From assembly GCA_041392785.1 (NCBI GenBank), contig JAWKLK010000010.1, positions 186,001 through 250,000 of the forward strand: DNA of 64,000 nucleotides, written 5' to 3'. Below, one piece after another: positions 9,814-19,137 of the stretch. A program made the position numbers and the translations under genes. This stretch comes from OLB9 sp041392785 (lineage in GTDB: Bacteria; Bacteroidota; Bacteroidia; Chitinophagales; Saprospiraceae). Numbering within the stretch: position 1 is the stretch's first letter; the number at the start of each line of letters is the position of its first letter. Under the pieces are notes generated by a model, which had not been told where the DNA came from, searched no databases, and was given only the letters and a program-made list of their open reading frames with translations.

Positions 9814-10635
9814 ATGTTGAAATATGTGTTATACATGGTTGTATTTTTATCTGTAAATATCCAAATCCAAGCACAGATAGGATTTCAACCAATTCAGGGT
9901 GCTGTATTCAATAGCTTAGGCCGCGCAGGTGTGACCTTCGAAGGGATAGAAGCCATTTATAGCAATCAAGCTTGCTTGTCAAGTATAAAAGGATTAGCCG
10001 CTGATATAACTTTTGAAAGGCGCTTTAATCTCAAAGAATTGGATATAATTTCTCTGTCTGTTGCTAAGAAATTTAACAATTACGGAATTTTCGGGATAAG
10101 TATTTCACAGTTTGGCTTTTCTAAATATAATGAACAAAAAATAGGTTTAGCATATGGAAAACTCCTAAGTAAAAATATTTCAATTGGAGGACAATTTGAC
10201 TATTTAAAATTGAATATTGAAGGATATGAAACACAAAGCTTCATAACTTTTGAGATAGGAACTAAAGTTCAACTTTCTAATCAATTTTCAATAGGTGCTC
10301 ACGTCTTCAACCCAATAAACCAAAAAATAAACGAGTATGACGATCTATATACGAGATTCAGAATAGGTTTACAATATAGCCCATCAAACAAAGTTTTACT
10401 TATGGCTGATGCAGATAAAACCACCTATAAAAATGTACTTTTCAAAATTGGGGTCGCTTACAGAATATTACAACCGATACAAATTTATTTAGGATCTGAT
10501 ATAACAAATCAAATTTTCGGCTTTGGCTTCAAGTATTCGTTTCAATCTACATATCATATTGCAGGTGGATTTTCGACCAATAATTCTTTGGGACAGACCA
10601 GTGCAATTTCACTACAATACTTGAATAAAGAATAA
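9814..10635 (+). CDS. PorV/PorQ-like outer-membrane beta-barrel protein
   Basis: The protein has a signal peptide (MLKYVLYMVVFLSVNIQIQA, then Q), then a block FNSLGRAGVTFEGIEAIYSN. That block resembles the 'GxAxxGxAxVAxxDxxAxxxNPA' opening of the FadL/PorV/PorQ-type barrels common in Bacteroidota. The rest alternates short amphipathic strands ending in aromatic residues, as expected for a barrel of about 12-14 strands. An in-frame ATG at 9757 would add 19 residues before the signal peptide, so the start at 9814 is preferred. PorV and PorQ work with T9SS, but this gene could equally be one of the many uncharacterised paralogues. The glycosyltransferase start codon follows six bases after the stop, so the two are probably co-transcribed. 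Confidence 0.65.
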   Translation: MLKYVLYMVVFLSVNIQIQAQIGFQPIQGAVFNSLGRAGVTFEGIEAIYSNQACLSSIKGLAADITFERRFNLKELDIISLSVAKKFNNYGIFGISISQFGFSKYNEQKIGLAYGKLLSKNISIGGQFDYLKLNIEGYETQSFITFEIGTKVQLSNQFSIGAHVFNPINQKINEYDDLYTRFRIGLQYSPSNKVLLMADADKTTYKNVLFKIGVAYRILQPIQIYLGSDITNQIFGFGFKYSFQSTYHIAGGFSTNNSLGQTSAISLQYLNKE

Positions 10636-10641
10636 AGGTTT

Positions 10642-11802
10642 TTGAAAATATTATTTTTAACTTCTCGAGTTCCCTATCCATTAGACAAAGGAGATAAACT
10701 TAGGGCATTTTACCAAATCAGAGAATTATCGAAATATCATGAGGTGATACTGGTATCTATTTCTGAGGATGACACACCCATTTTTCAGTTAAAAGAACTC
10801 AATACCTATGCGACCAAATTATTTTTAATTAGGATTACACCATTTGAAAGGTTTTTTTCACTCATAAGAGCATTTACCACAAAATTACCATTCAGTATTG
10901 CATGGTTTTATTCAAAAAGAATTCATAATCTCATTGACACCATTTATTATAATGAAAACCCTGATATCTGCTTTTGTCAGTTGACAAGAATGGCACCCTA
11001 TACACAAAATATCATAATTCCAAAGGCTATCGATTATATGGATGCCTTTGGTATAGGTATGCTTAAAAGAAGCAAAGTGGTAGGTTTTCTAAAAAGATAC
11101 ATTTACACTGCTGAGGCAGCAAGAATGTTGGAATACGAGAAAAAAATAGCTCCCGAATATGCACATAGATTTATAATATCTGAACAAGATAAAATAGCAT
11201 TAGAATTACCTTCAAATGTACCCGTTCAAATTATTCCCAACGGTATTGATGATATCTTCTTTGAAAATATTGAGGAAGATAAGATTTTTGATTTAGCTTT
11301 TGTGGGTAACATGTCTTATTTGCCTAATATAGATGCAGTAGAGCATTTGGTGTATCACATTTTACCTAAAATAATGTATAAAAATATCACATTGCTTGTA
11401 GCTGGGGTTAATCCACATCCAAGGATAAAACAACTACATTCCAATAATGTAATTGTAAGTGGATGGATGAATGATATACGCCAAGCCTATCATCGCAGCA
11501 AGGTATTTGTGGCGCCCATTAATTTTGGAACAGGTCAGCAAAATAAGGTTCTAGAAGCAATGGCTATTCAATTACCAGTAGTAACAACAGAAAGTGTCAA
11601 TAATGCAATTGGGGGATTGGATGGATTTCATTTAATGGTGGCAAATGATGATAAAAGTTTTGCACAAAAAATTGATTTATTATTATCAGATGAGGCACTT
11701 AGAAAGAAATTAGGTAAAAATGCAAGCCAATATGTGAAGGAAAAGTACAATTGGGAAGAAATTGGTGTTCGATTAAATAGTATCTTTGCAGCATCAACAT
11801 AA
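10642..11802 (+). CDS. GT4-type glycosyltransferase (sugar transferase, TIGR03087-like)
   Basis: A 386-residue retaining glycosyltransferase with two Rossmann-like halves and no signal peptide, so a cytoplasmic enzyme. The N-terminus MKILFLTSRVPYPLDKGDK is the donor/acceptor glycine-rich opening typical of the family that includes PEP-CTERM locus sugar transferases. The C-terminal half carries NGIDDIFF, then FVGNMSY, and the nucleotide-sugar site FGTGQQNKVLEAMA (about residues 294-308). The E of LEAMA is the second glutamate of the EX7E-type motif. Translation starts at TTG, preceded by AAAGG; the only earlier frame stop is the previous gene's terminus. The acceptor is unknown. T9SS cargo or surface polysaccharide glycosylation is a possible role given the neighbours, but this is inference. 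Confidence 0.8.
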   Translation: MKILFLTSRVPYPLDKGDKLRAFYQIRELSKYHEVILVSISEDDTPIFQLKELNTYATKLFLIRITPFERFFSLIRAFTTKLPFSIAWFYSKRIHNLIDTIYYNENPDICFCQLTRMAPYTQNIIIPKAIDYMDAFGIGMLKRSKVVGFLKRYIYTAEAARMLEYEKKIAPEYAHRFIISEQDKIALELPSNVPVQIIPNGIDDIFFENIEEDKIFDLAFVGNMSYLPNIDAVEHLVYHILPKIMYKNITLLVAGVNPHPRIKQLHSNNVIVSGWMNDIRQAYHRSKVFVAPINFGTGQQNKVLEAMAIQLPVVTTESVNNAIGGLDGFHLMVANDDKSFAQKIDLLLSDEALRKKLGKNASQYVKEKYNWEEIGVRLNSIFAAST

Positions 11803-11808
11803 CATTGT

Positions 11809-12942
11809 ATGACACAAGATTTAGAAATATCCGAAGATGTCACATTGCACTCTATTGAGGAAGCATTGGAAGATATTACAGCAGGCAAGTTAGTAATTGT
11901 AGTGGATGACGAAGACAGAGAAAATGAGGGAGACTTCATTTGTGCAGCTGAAAAGATCACTCCCGAATTGATCAATTTTATGGCTACACACGGAAGAGGG
12001 CTTATTTGTACTCCCATTTTGGAGGAGAGGGCAAAAGAGCTTGAAATAGACCTAATGGTCAAATCAAATACTGCTATGCATAATACAGCATTCACCGTAT
12101 CAATAGATCTGATTGGTCAAGGATGCACAACGGGAATTTCAGCGTATGATAGGGCAACCGGAATTAAAGCTATGGTTGACCCTAATATAAAAGCGAGTGA
12201 TTTTGCTAGACCTGGACATATTTTTCCACTTATAGCTAAAAATGGAGGCGTATTAAGGCGAACAGGGCATACAGAAGCTGCGGTAGATTTAGCAAGATTG
12301 TGTGGTTTTTATCCTGCTGGAGTGCTAGTAGAAATTTTAAATGAAGATGGAACAATGGCTCGTTTGCCTCAGCTTCTTTCTTTAAGTAAAAAACTCAATA
12401 TTAAAATCATCACTATTAAAGACCTCGTTGCATACAGAATGAGGCATGAAAGATTGATTAAACGAGAAATGGAAGCCGATTTAAATACTGAATTCGGTCC
12501 TTTCAAAGTAATCGCGTATAAACAGATAAATAATGGTGATATTCACCTGGCTATAACAAGAGGTATATTTCATGAGGAAATCCCTGCATTGGTAAAAGTT
12601 CATAGTAATTCTGAAACTGGCGACATCCTTGGAATGCTCTTTGATGGGTACTCCGCCAAGTTGATAGATTGTTTAAAAACAATTAATAAAGAAAATAATG
12701 GTGCGCTCCTTATAATGAGACACGGAGACAATTCATCTTCTGTTTTGAATAAATTAAAATCTATCGACACTAATGTTAATAACAATCCAATTACAAGTGA
12801 GGAGCAGCGAGATTTTGGTATTGGTGCACAGATTCTCAATGATCTCGGTATATCAAAAATAAGACTAATCTCTCATCATTCGAAAAGACGTATCGGATTG
12901 GTTGGCTATGGTTTAGAAATTGTAGAGAATATAGATATCTAA
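11809..12942 (+). CDS. ribBA: RibBA: DHBP synthase with degenerate GTP cyclohydrolase II domain
   Basis: The N-terminal half (residues 1 to about 210) is 3,4-dihydroxy-2-butanone-4-phosphate synthase, which converts ribulose 5-phosphate into the four-carbon precursor of riboflavin. The acidic metal site DDEDRENEGDF (33-43) and RTGHTEAAVDL (from 151) are intact. The C-terminal half (about 215-377) has the fold of GTP cyclohydrolase II. The segment that should carry the zinc cysteines (family: SECLTGDxxGSLRCDCG) instead reads SNSETGDILGMLFDGYS. The family's RQEGRGIGL loop has become RHGDNSSSV. The distal GIGAQILNDLGI and GYGLEIVENI are kept. The cyclohydrolase activity is therefore probably lost and should be supplied elsewhere by a separate RibA. 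The gene follows the glycosyltransferase by six bases; ribD lies far away at 46 kb. Confidence 0.9.
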   Translation: MTQDLEISEDVTLHSIEEALEDITAGKLVIVVDDEDRENEGDFICAAEKITPELINFMATHGRGLICTPILEERAKELEIDLMVKSNTAMHNTAFTVSIDLIGQGCTTGISAYDRATGIKAMVDPNIKASDFARPGHIFPLIAKNGGVLRRTGHTEAAVDLARLCGFYPAGVLVEILNEDGTMARLPQLLSLSKKLNIKIITIKDLVAYRMRHERLIKREMEADLNTEFGPFKVIAYKQINNGDIHLAITRGIFHEEIPALVKVHSNSETGDILGMLFDGYSAKLIDCLKTINKENNGALLIMRHGDNSSSVLNKLKSIDTNVNNNPITSEEQRDFGIGAQILNDLGISKIRLISHHSKRRIGLVGYGLEIVENIDI

Positions 12943-12977
12943 GTTTCTACTTTACTTTCATGTCTGTCACCAAACTC

Positions 12978-13002
12978 ATCTGAATTATCCTTTAATTCAG
13001 AT
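12978..13002. terminator. Weak hairpin between convergent genes
   Basis: ATCTGAATT (12978-12986) pairs perfectly with AATTCAGAT (12994-13002) around a 7-base loop, between the convergent ribBA and macroglobulin genes. It is AT-rich and lacks a clear T tract on either strand, so its role as a terminator is uncertain. Confidence 0.3.
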
Positions 13003-13019
13003 AAACTTAGTGTAAAACG

Positions 13020-13061
13020 TTATTATTCAACGACTTATACTTATTATTCAACGACTTCTAC
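13020..13061. repeat. 21-bp tandem duplication across a stop codon
   Basis: TTATTATTCAACGACTTaTAC (13020-13040) is followed at once by TTATTATTCAACGACTTcTAC (13041-13061), differing at one base. The second copy encodes the last codons and stop of the macroglobulin gene on the minus strand. The first copy is a non-coding echo just downstream. Confidence 0.85.
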
Positions 13062-16000
13062 TTTAACTCCTTCAGAATGACTACTAAATTCTGGTGCATA
13101 TAAGCATTGCGCTGTGGTGATTCCGCCAGTATAATCACCGGCATGGCTGACCACCACAGGGTATTCGAACACATACTTCCCTTTACGCAAAGTATCAAAA
13201 TAAAAATGAGATGCTAAGTCCGTTACTGACTCATAATAGTATAACCCATCTTGATGCCTATGACCACTTAGTACAGAAATTGGTTCAAAACCTGAAGGTC
13301 TTAAATCTTTTAAGTGTACAAAATCCAAATCTCTATCGGTCTCTAAAATGATCCGCACTTTCACCTTATCTCCTATTTTCAGCACATCATTTGAAGTGAT
13401 TTCTGTCAATGCATCAGAAGCTTCCTTAGTATTAATTTTGTAATACTTTTTGGATATTTTGAAAGGAGTGCCAGAAAACTTATCTACTTTTTCTAAAACC
13501 TCAAAATACTGATAATAAGCGGCACCCCAAGCTATAGAATTATTTGGGTTCTGCACCGTAATCTTTGCCATGTCTTGCTTCAGTTCATCACCTTTAAAAG
13601 ATGTTTTTACATAACCTGTTCCAGCTTCTACTTGTGATATTTTTGTATTCAAATCGATGTTACCAACCGTTACTATTGTCGGTTTGACTTCAGAAATATT
13701 TGACGTGATTCCGTTTTGTTCTCCTTGTATGAGTAATGCATAGATAGCTGATACGGTGGATTTTGACGTGTGCCAGATATTAGTTTGTTTATTTTTTAAT
13801 AACCAGATTTTCATCTTATCAATCTCACGCAAATTACTCTGAGTGACTATGAACAATTCCATGATTCTTGCGTGACGCTCAATGGGTAATTGTGACCAAT
13901 TAAAACCATTGCCCTCATTCCAATAAGTACCCAACTCAGGATTAGAAACTGCTTTTTCCGTAAGTGAAGCCACAATTTTCTTCCAAGTCTGATCACTATT
14001 TCTAAACAAAGCCAGCCCTAAATTTGCTTGTGTAAACAGGTTTCTTGTATTCCAATACTTTGAAGCTTGTCCCATATAGTAATTGAAAACATGCCTATGG
14101 TTTTCACTGACAAATGTTTTTGAAAACAAAGATCTGACATAGATATAAAATGCTGACACATCATCTAAATGATCGTCATCCAATTTTCCTCCATGTTTTT
14201 TCAAACTTTCGACTAATTTATTGTATTTGATCAACATCTCTTGATCTACAAAGTCTAAGGCTAAATCCTGGATAGATTCTATATCTTCGACACCAGATAT
14301 GTCAATACCCATAGATTTAAGTTGAGCCAAGTTTTCTAATACATACAAAGATGTGTATAGATCATCTCTACCACCCATAATCCAAGGAAAACCACCATTA
14401 GAATGTTGTGAATTTTTCAAATGTGTTAGAATACTTTTTTTCTCATTTGCAAGATTATTCAAATCAAAAAGTACGCTAATATTCTGTTTTTGTTCAGATT
14501 CAGACATCGCTTCCTGTACCCAAGGTGTTTCTTTCAGAATTGCTTGCTTCAATTCTTCATTCTTTGATAAATTGCTTAATAATGCATCTTTACCTTCCCT
14601 TCTCCATGTGTCAAATACTTTTTTGATACGTGGATGTGAATGGACAATATGGGATGCTACAGAATTTGTAAAAAACCTATTCATCAATGAAATGGTAGTA
14701 TTTGACTCATTGCTAAGATAAGGCATAGCTTGAATGGCGTACCAAACAGGATGAGATGTAAATTCAACGGTATATCTAAAATCTTTTTTTGATGTACTAA
14801 CATTATTTGTAAATGCAGAGAAATCAAAAGTTCTCGTTTCGTTACCATTCACCCAAATTGGCATTGTCTCAGTCACTAAAATTCGGTTTGTAAATACTTG
14901 TAACGTGCCCTCTTCAATATCCAAATGCGAGCCAAAATCTGCAGATATTCGGTATGTCAAAGCAGAATATTTAGCTTCAGGAATTTGCAAAGCCCATGTA
15001 TCAGTCTTCGATGCTGATGGATAAATTGTTGTATTTTTGACAGCTGCATCTTTCAAGATTTCATCTGTGACTTCAACCATTGACAAAGCATCAAAAAACT
15101 GTAGAGAGACAGTACCGACCTGTTTTTCACTTGTCAAGTTATTTACTTTGGCTTTCACATGGATGAGATCTGAATCCCTAAAAAACCTTGGAAAGTTGGG
15201 AAATACCATTATGTTTTTTTGGGTCTTCACTAATGCCTCTTTATATCCGATTTTCAAATCTGGTGTGTGTGCCAAGACCATAAGTTTCCACATAGTTAAA
15301 GCATCATTCATTTTGAAAGCAAATTCTATATTTCCATCTTTATCAGTAAGTAATTGAGGAAAAAAGAAGACAGTTTCATTAAGATTAGTTCGGATAGTTG
15401 GATGGATAGATGATGATTTTGTTGACATGTCCGGATCAATTGAAGCATCATTAGATTCCGATTCAGAAAATGCTGTAGAAGAGGCCTTAGCTGGCGCCCC
15501 TTTTCTCATTCGTGGCTCTGGTGCCCCCATGGCTTGTACTGCCATATCTCTTGATTGAAAATACGAATCTTGATAATAAGGATACAATGCGATCAAGGTG
15601 GGATAATGAATGTGGATCGGTTCTAATATTTCACTAGTCTGATTGTAATTTGATGAATAAGCATTAGTAGTAGAAAAACCAGCCGTGATTATGCTAAGGT
15701 ACGAGGATGATTTCGGATAAAAGTCATAATTCCAACTGTGTTTTTTGAATTCATCTAAGGAAGCATCATACATGGAAGCAAGGACTTCAACTAAAAAAGC
15801 ATCTTTTTCCTCACCTTTGATTCTAAGCTTATAGACTTCATTCTCTCCAGGCAAAGTTCTATCCCTTAAAGAAACAAATTCTATATTCAATGATTTGTTT
15901 ATCCAAGGTATAGAGATATTTTGACTTTGGCTAAAATGTCTATTATGATATATATAGTCAATTTGCACATTTATGTCACCACGGTATGAATCGAGGATTG

Positions 16001-18992
16001 GCAGGGTTATTTCCTTAACCTTGTCCACTTTTTCTAACCCATAATAAAGAATATTCCTATCTTTTGAGATCAATACTTGGACATATTGTTCTAATCCAGT
16101 TGCATTCCCAAGTGTCAATTTTAGCTTTTCACCAGGTGCTAAAATACTTTTTTGGATTACTAGATGTATGGGTTCCGTTTTAGGGAATTTTTTTCGTTTA
16201 ACATCAGTAATTACAATGTACTGAACGGCCTGTATTTCATTATCATTTGAGTCCATTACCTCTACTTTGTATACACCAAGATCCCAATTATTTGGAATAG
16301 AAATCTTTGATGGCGTCATCACCTGTGATTCATACATCTGCTTTTCAGTGGGCCATTTTTCATATGGGCTTTGTGTAGCATCACTTGTGTTGTGTATTCG
16401 ATAGTCAAACGGACGGTTTTGGTTTTCATACGATGGAAGTGAGATGTCTTTAGGTTCCATGAGTTTTAAAATCCGAACACGAACAGGTATCTTCATGTTA
16501 GATCCATTTGCATTATTTGCCTCAATAGTTGCATCCTTTAATGCGCCTTTGTCCATGTGCGTTGCCACGTCTATATGTAAAAAATAGGGCTTAAATGCTG
16601 CTTGTACATTGACTTCTCCATTTTGTGTTTCTCCCCTGCTATCTGTCACTGATGCTGTAACGGAGTAATTAAAACTCGCCGTTTTATTAGCCCTTGTTCG
16701 TTCATCTGGATCAGCAATGAAAGATATGTCAAACTTTCCATCCGAGTCAGTCTTCATTGTTCCAGTGGCAAGACGTACCGCAGTTTCCATAGGCATTCGC
16801 CTAGAATAATACCAAGGAAAACGCATTTTACGGTGGATGACATATTCAACATCTGCATTGTCCACAGGTGTTCCTGCAAATGTCATAACAGTTCCAGTCA
16901 CTTTGATGGATTGCCCTATGGTATAGGCATCATTTATGGAATCAAAGACGATGTTATAGGTGGGTCTTTTATATTCCTCCACAGATATAGAAGTTTGCCC
17001 ATACATGCCATGCGCTTCAGTCACAATTGTAAAAGCGCCATTCAGGAGACCAGAAGGTAAAACAAAATGTCCTGAAATGGATCCGTACTCATTTGATTTA
17101 AGTTGATGTGAAGCTACATTTTGGTAGTTGGCATCTTTCAATGTGACGGTCACGTTCCTATTTTTAATGATGGTTGGGATTTGATCTTTATCACTATTTA
17201 AAACCAATCCTTTAAAATAAACAGTCTGCCCAGGCCTATACAACGATCTGTCAGTATAAAACTCTACAAATTGATGAGAAGATGGGCTATCAGGAATGAA
17301 ATAGTCTAGATATGTACTAAGGTCCAGAGTATCCTTATCTTTAATCAAGGTCACCATGTAGGTTTTTTCTCTCTCAGAAGAAACAGCCTTCCCATTCTTA
17401 TCTGATTTCAAAGTTGCGTGCAACTTTCTATTATGCGTACGCATTCTACTATTATAGACCTGCTCATATAATTGAATAGAAACATCGGCTACTGGGCTGC
17501 CTTTCCATCTATCTAGCACTTGGATTACCCTATCTTTCTTTATCATAGAAGAAATAAATGACAAGTCAGAAACATGAGTAATCAAGTAGGACTTTACAAC
17601 TTGATGTGTATCCGCACTTTTACCCACTAACACTACAGCATAAACCCCATAACCAGGATTCGGAATAACTATAGATTTTTTTGTGGTATTGTAATCACGT
17701 GTTGGTTCTAGTTTGAAGTCTAACTTTGCATTTGATTCTTTTGCTAAAAAAAGTTCAACAATATTCTCGTTGTATCTACCTCGAAATTGTTCAATTTCTT
17801 CAGTATTTGTCTTTATCACATGCACGGTCAAACCATCTAAATTTTTGTAATTCAACTGAATTGCTAATGGTTCTTTACTATGAAACACTTGTAAAGCTTC
17901 TGCATCACAAGTAGCGGAGATAATAGAGTTTTTAAGTTGTAGACACTTATATGCCCCAGAAGATGTAGGATAAGCTTGAATACCTTTATCACAAAGAAGC
18001 AAGGCATTAATATGATTCAAGCTATCAAATGAATTTCCTTCCACTTTTGAAGCTATCTCGTAGATTATTTCAGCATAAAACGGAATATTTTTATGTCTCT
18101 CAGCCAAAATTTCCAATGCTTGTATATAATTTTTAGAATCATGATTTGAAATGCTGTTTTCATCCACAAATCGCATTCGTTTTAGGTCATAATCTGCCAA
18201 AGCTTCCTGGTTATCCTTAAATAGTTCGTATTTAAGCACTTGCTGATACAGTTTTAAAACACCATAAGATGTTGTTTTCTTATCTTGATCATCCCATTTG
18301 ATATTGACAAATTCCTCAACTTTGGAAAATGCGCTATTATTTTTTATAACATTATTCTTACTTGTAGCTCTTATTTGATACTGATTAGAATTGAAGTAAT
18401 TAAAAACCCTGTCTGCGAGAACTTCATACAGAGAAGGTCTTACGGCGATATCCAATTTTTCTGTACTCTCTAATATTACTGCATATTCCATTATCCCAAT
18501 ATCTAGGGATTCATCATGCTGCAATGATTCCAAATACAGTTCATGGATAACATCTGCAAAGTTTTCTTTTGACCAAAGTTTAAAATCCTCATTTCTTTCG
18601 CCCTCCACGAAGGTTCTTTGAGAAATTTGATATCTGTTATTATTGAAATAACCTTCGTACAATTGTGCCAAATAGGAAGAAAATACCTGTTGAAGAGGTG
18701 ATGGAGCGTGTTTTTTCTCATTTTGTAGAAACAAAATAGAATTTGCCACACCATCTTCTTCTGTCTGAATACTGAGGCGAGTATAAAATATCACCGCTTT
18801 GGCCCACTGAGGATGTACCTTTGCTTGCTTTGCTGTCTCCAAAATAAAACTAACGTGCTTTAATGCGGATTTTGGAAGTCCTTGCTCCATTAAGGAATCC
18901 ACTTGATTCCATGCGGAATTATAATCAAAATCCTGTTTTTCGATTTGATGCATTGAAAAAAATAGTGAAAGAATTGAAAATAAATATTGCAT
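13044..18992 (-). CDS. Alpha-2-macroglobulin-family protein, thioester motif absent
   Basis: A 1982-residue protein of the bacterial alpha-2-macroglobulin type, expected in the periplasm or on the cell surface, where family members trap proteases. A short hydrophobic N-terminus is followed by YNSAWNQVDSLMEQGLPKSA, the opening typical of the Bacteroidota subgroup. MG2 follows at about residue 580 (FYTDRSLYRPGQTVYFKG), then EEYKRPTYNIVF of MG3. A low-complexity 'bait-like' stretch rich in Ala/Ser lies near 1170-1200, then the A2M core (SIHPTIRTNLNETVFFFPQL) and helical complement-type repeats. Where relatives carry the thioester CxEQ, this protein reads MPYLSNESNTTISLMNRFF (from residue 1423) with neither Cys nor Gln. 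Downstream ASHIVHSHPRIKKVFDTW still aligns with the family. It is therefore predicted to act without covalent trapping. No pbpC partner is adjacent. Confidence 0.88.
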   Translation of the reverse strand: MQYLFSILSLFFSMHQIEKQDFDYNSAWNQVDSLMEQGLPKSALKHVSFILETAKQAKVHPQWAKAVIFYTRLSIQTEEDGVANSILFLQNEKKHAPSPLQQVFSSYLAQLYEGYFNNNRYQISQRTFVEGERNEDFKLWSKENFADVIHELYLESLQHDESLDIGIMEYAVILESTEKLDIAVRPSLYEVLADRVFNYFNSNQYQIRATSKNNVIKNNSAFSKVEEFVNIKWDDQDKKTTSYGVLKLYQQVLKYELFKDNQEALADYDLKRMRFVDENSISNHDSKNYIQALEILAERHKNIPFYAEIIYEIASKVEGNSFDSLNHINALLLCDKGIQAYPTSSGAYKCLQLKNSIISATCDAEALQVFHSKEPLAIQLNYKNLDGLTVHVIKTNTEEIEQFRGRYNENIVELFLAKESNAKLDFKLEPTRDYNTTKKSIVIPNPGYGVYAVVLVGKSADTHQVVKSYLITHVSDLSFISSMIKKDRVIQVLDRWKGSPVADVSIQLYEQVYNSRMRTHNRKLHATLKSDKNGKAVSSEREKTYMVTLIKDKDTLDLSTYLDYFIPDSPSSHQFVEFYTDRSLYRPGQTVYFKGLVLNSDKDQIPTIIKNRNVTVTLKDANYQNVASHQLKSNEYGSISGHFVLPSGLLNGAFTIVTEAHGMYGQTSISVEEYKRPTYNIVFDSINDAYTIGQSIKVTGTVMTFAGTPVDNADVEYVIHRKMRFPWYYSRRMPMETAVRLATGTMKTDSDGKFDISFIADPDERTRANKTASFNYSVTASVTDSRGETQNGEVNVQAAFKPYFLHIDVATHMDKGALKDATIEANNANGSNMKIPVRVRILKLMEPKDISLPSYENQNRPFDYRIHNTSDATQSPYEKWPTEKQMYESQVMTPSKISIPNNWDLGVYKVEVMDSNDNEIQAVQYIVITDVKRKKFPKTEPIHLVIQKSILAPGEKLKLTLGNATGLEQYVQVLISKDRNILYYGLEKVDKVKEITLPILDSYRGDINVQIDYIYHNRHFSQSQNISIPWINKSLNIEFVSLRDRTLPGENEVYKLRIKGEEKDAFLVEVLASMYDASLDEFKKHSWNYDFYPKSSSYLSIITAGFSTTNAYSSNYNQTSEILEPIHIHYPTLIALYPYYQDSYFQSRDMAVQAMGAPEPRMRKGAPAKASSTAFSESESNDASIDPDMSTKSSSIHPTIRTNLNETVFFFPQLLTDKDGNIEFAFKMNDALTMWKLMVLAHTPDLKIGYKEALVKTQKNIMVFPNFPRFFRDSDLIHVKAKVNNLTSEKQVGTVSLQFFDALSMVEVTDEILKDAAVKNTTIYPSASKTDTWALQIPEAKYSALTYRISADFGSHLDIEEGTLQVFTNRILVTETMPIWVNGNETRTFDFSAFTNNVSTSKKDFRYTVEFTSHPVWYAIQAMPYLSNESNTTISLMNRFFTNSVASHIVHSHPRIKKVFDTWRREGKDALLSNLSKNEELKQAILKETPWVQEAMSESEQKQNISVLFDLNNLANEKKSILTHLKNSQHSNGGFPWIMGGRDDLYTSLYVLENLAQLKSMGIDISGVEDIESIQDLALDFVDQEMLIKYNKLVESLKKHGGKLDDDHLDDVSAFYIYVRSLFSKTFVSENHRHVFNYYMGQASKYWNTRNLFTQANLGLALFRNSDQTWKKIVASLTEKAVSNPELGTYWNEGNGFNWSQLPIERHARIMELFIVTQSNLREIDKMKIWLLKNKQTNIWHTSKSTVSAIYALLIQGEQNGITSNISEVKPTIVTVGNIDLNTKISQVEAGTGYVKTSFKGDELKQDMAKITVQNPNNSIAWGAAYYQYFEVLEKVDKFSGTPFKISKKYYKINTKEASDALTEITSNDVLKIGDKVKVRIILETDRDLDFVHLKDLRPSGFEPISVLSGHRHQDGLYYYESVTDLASHFYFDTLRKGKYVFEYPVVVSHAGDYTGGITTAQCLYAPEFSSHSEGVKVEVVE

Positions 18993-19137
18993 TTTTATAC
19001 GCTTTAAAGAGAAATCTAATGAATACCAACTGTAGGATGTTGTATGATCAAAAAGAACGCATAATTAATTGTTAAAATTCTAAAAAATCCCAAAATTTAC
19101 TTGAGTAAATATTTGGCTGATGGTAATAAAATGAAAA

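Noticed and set aside
11803..11808. FMN riboswitch before ribBA or ribD
   Set aside because: ribBA follows the previous gene by six bases and ribD follows secA by 30; there is no room and no conserved RFN element in the window.
11628..12095. 155-codon minus-strand reading frame opposite the glycosyltransferase/ribBA junction
   Set aside because: Serine-rich antisense shadow of two clearly coding genes; no recognisable domain.
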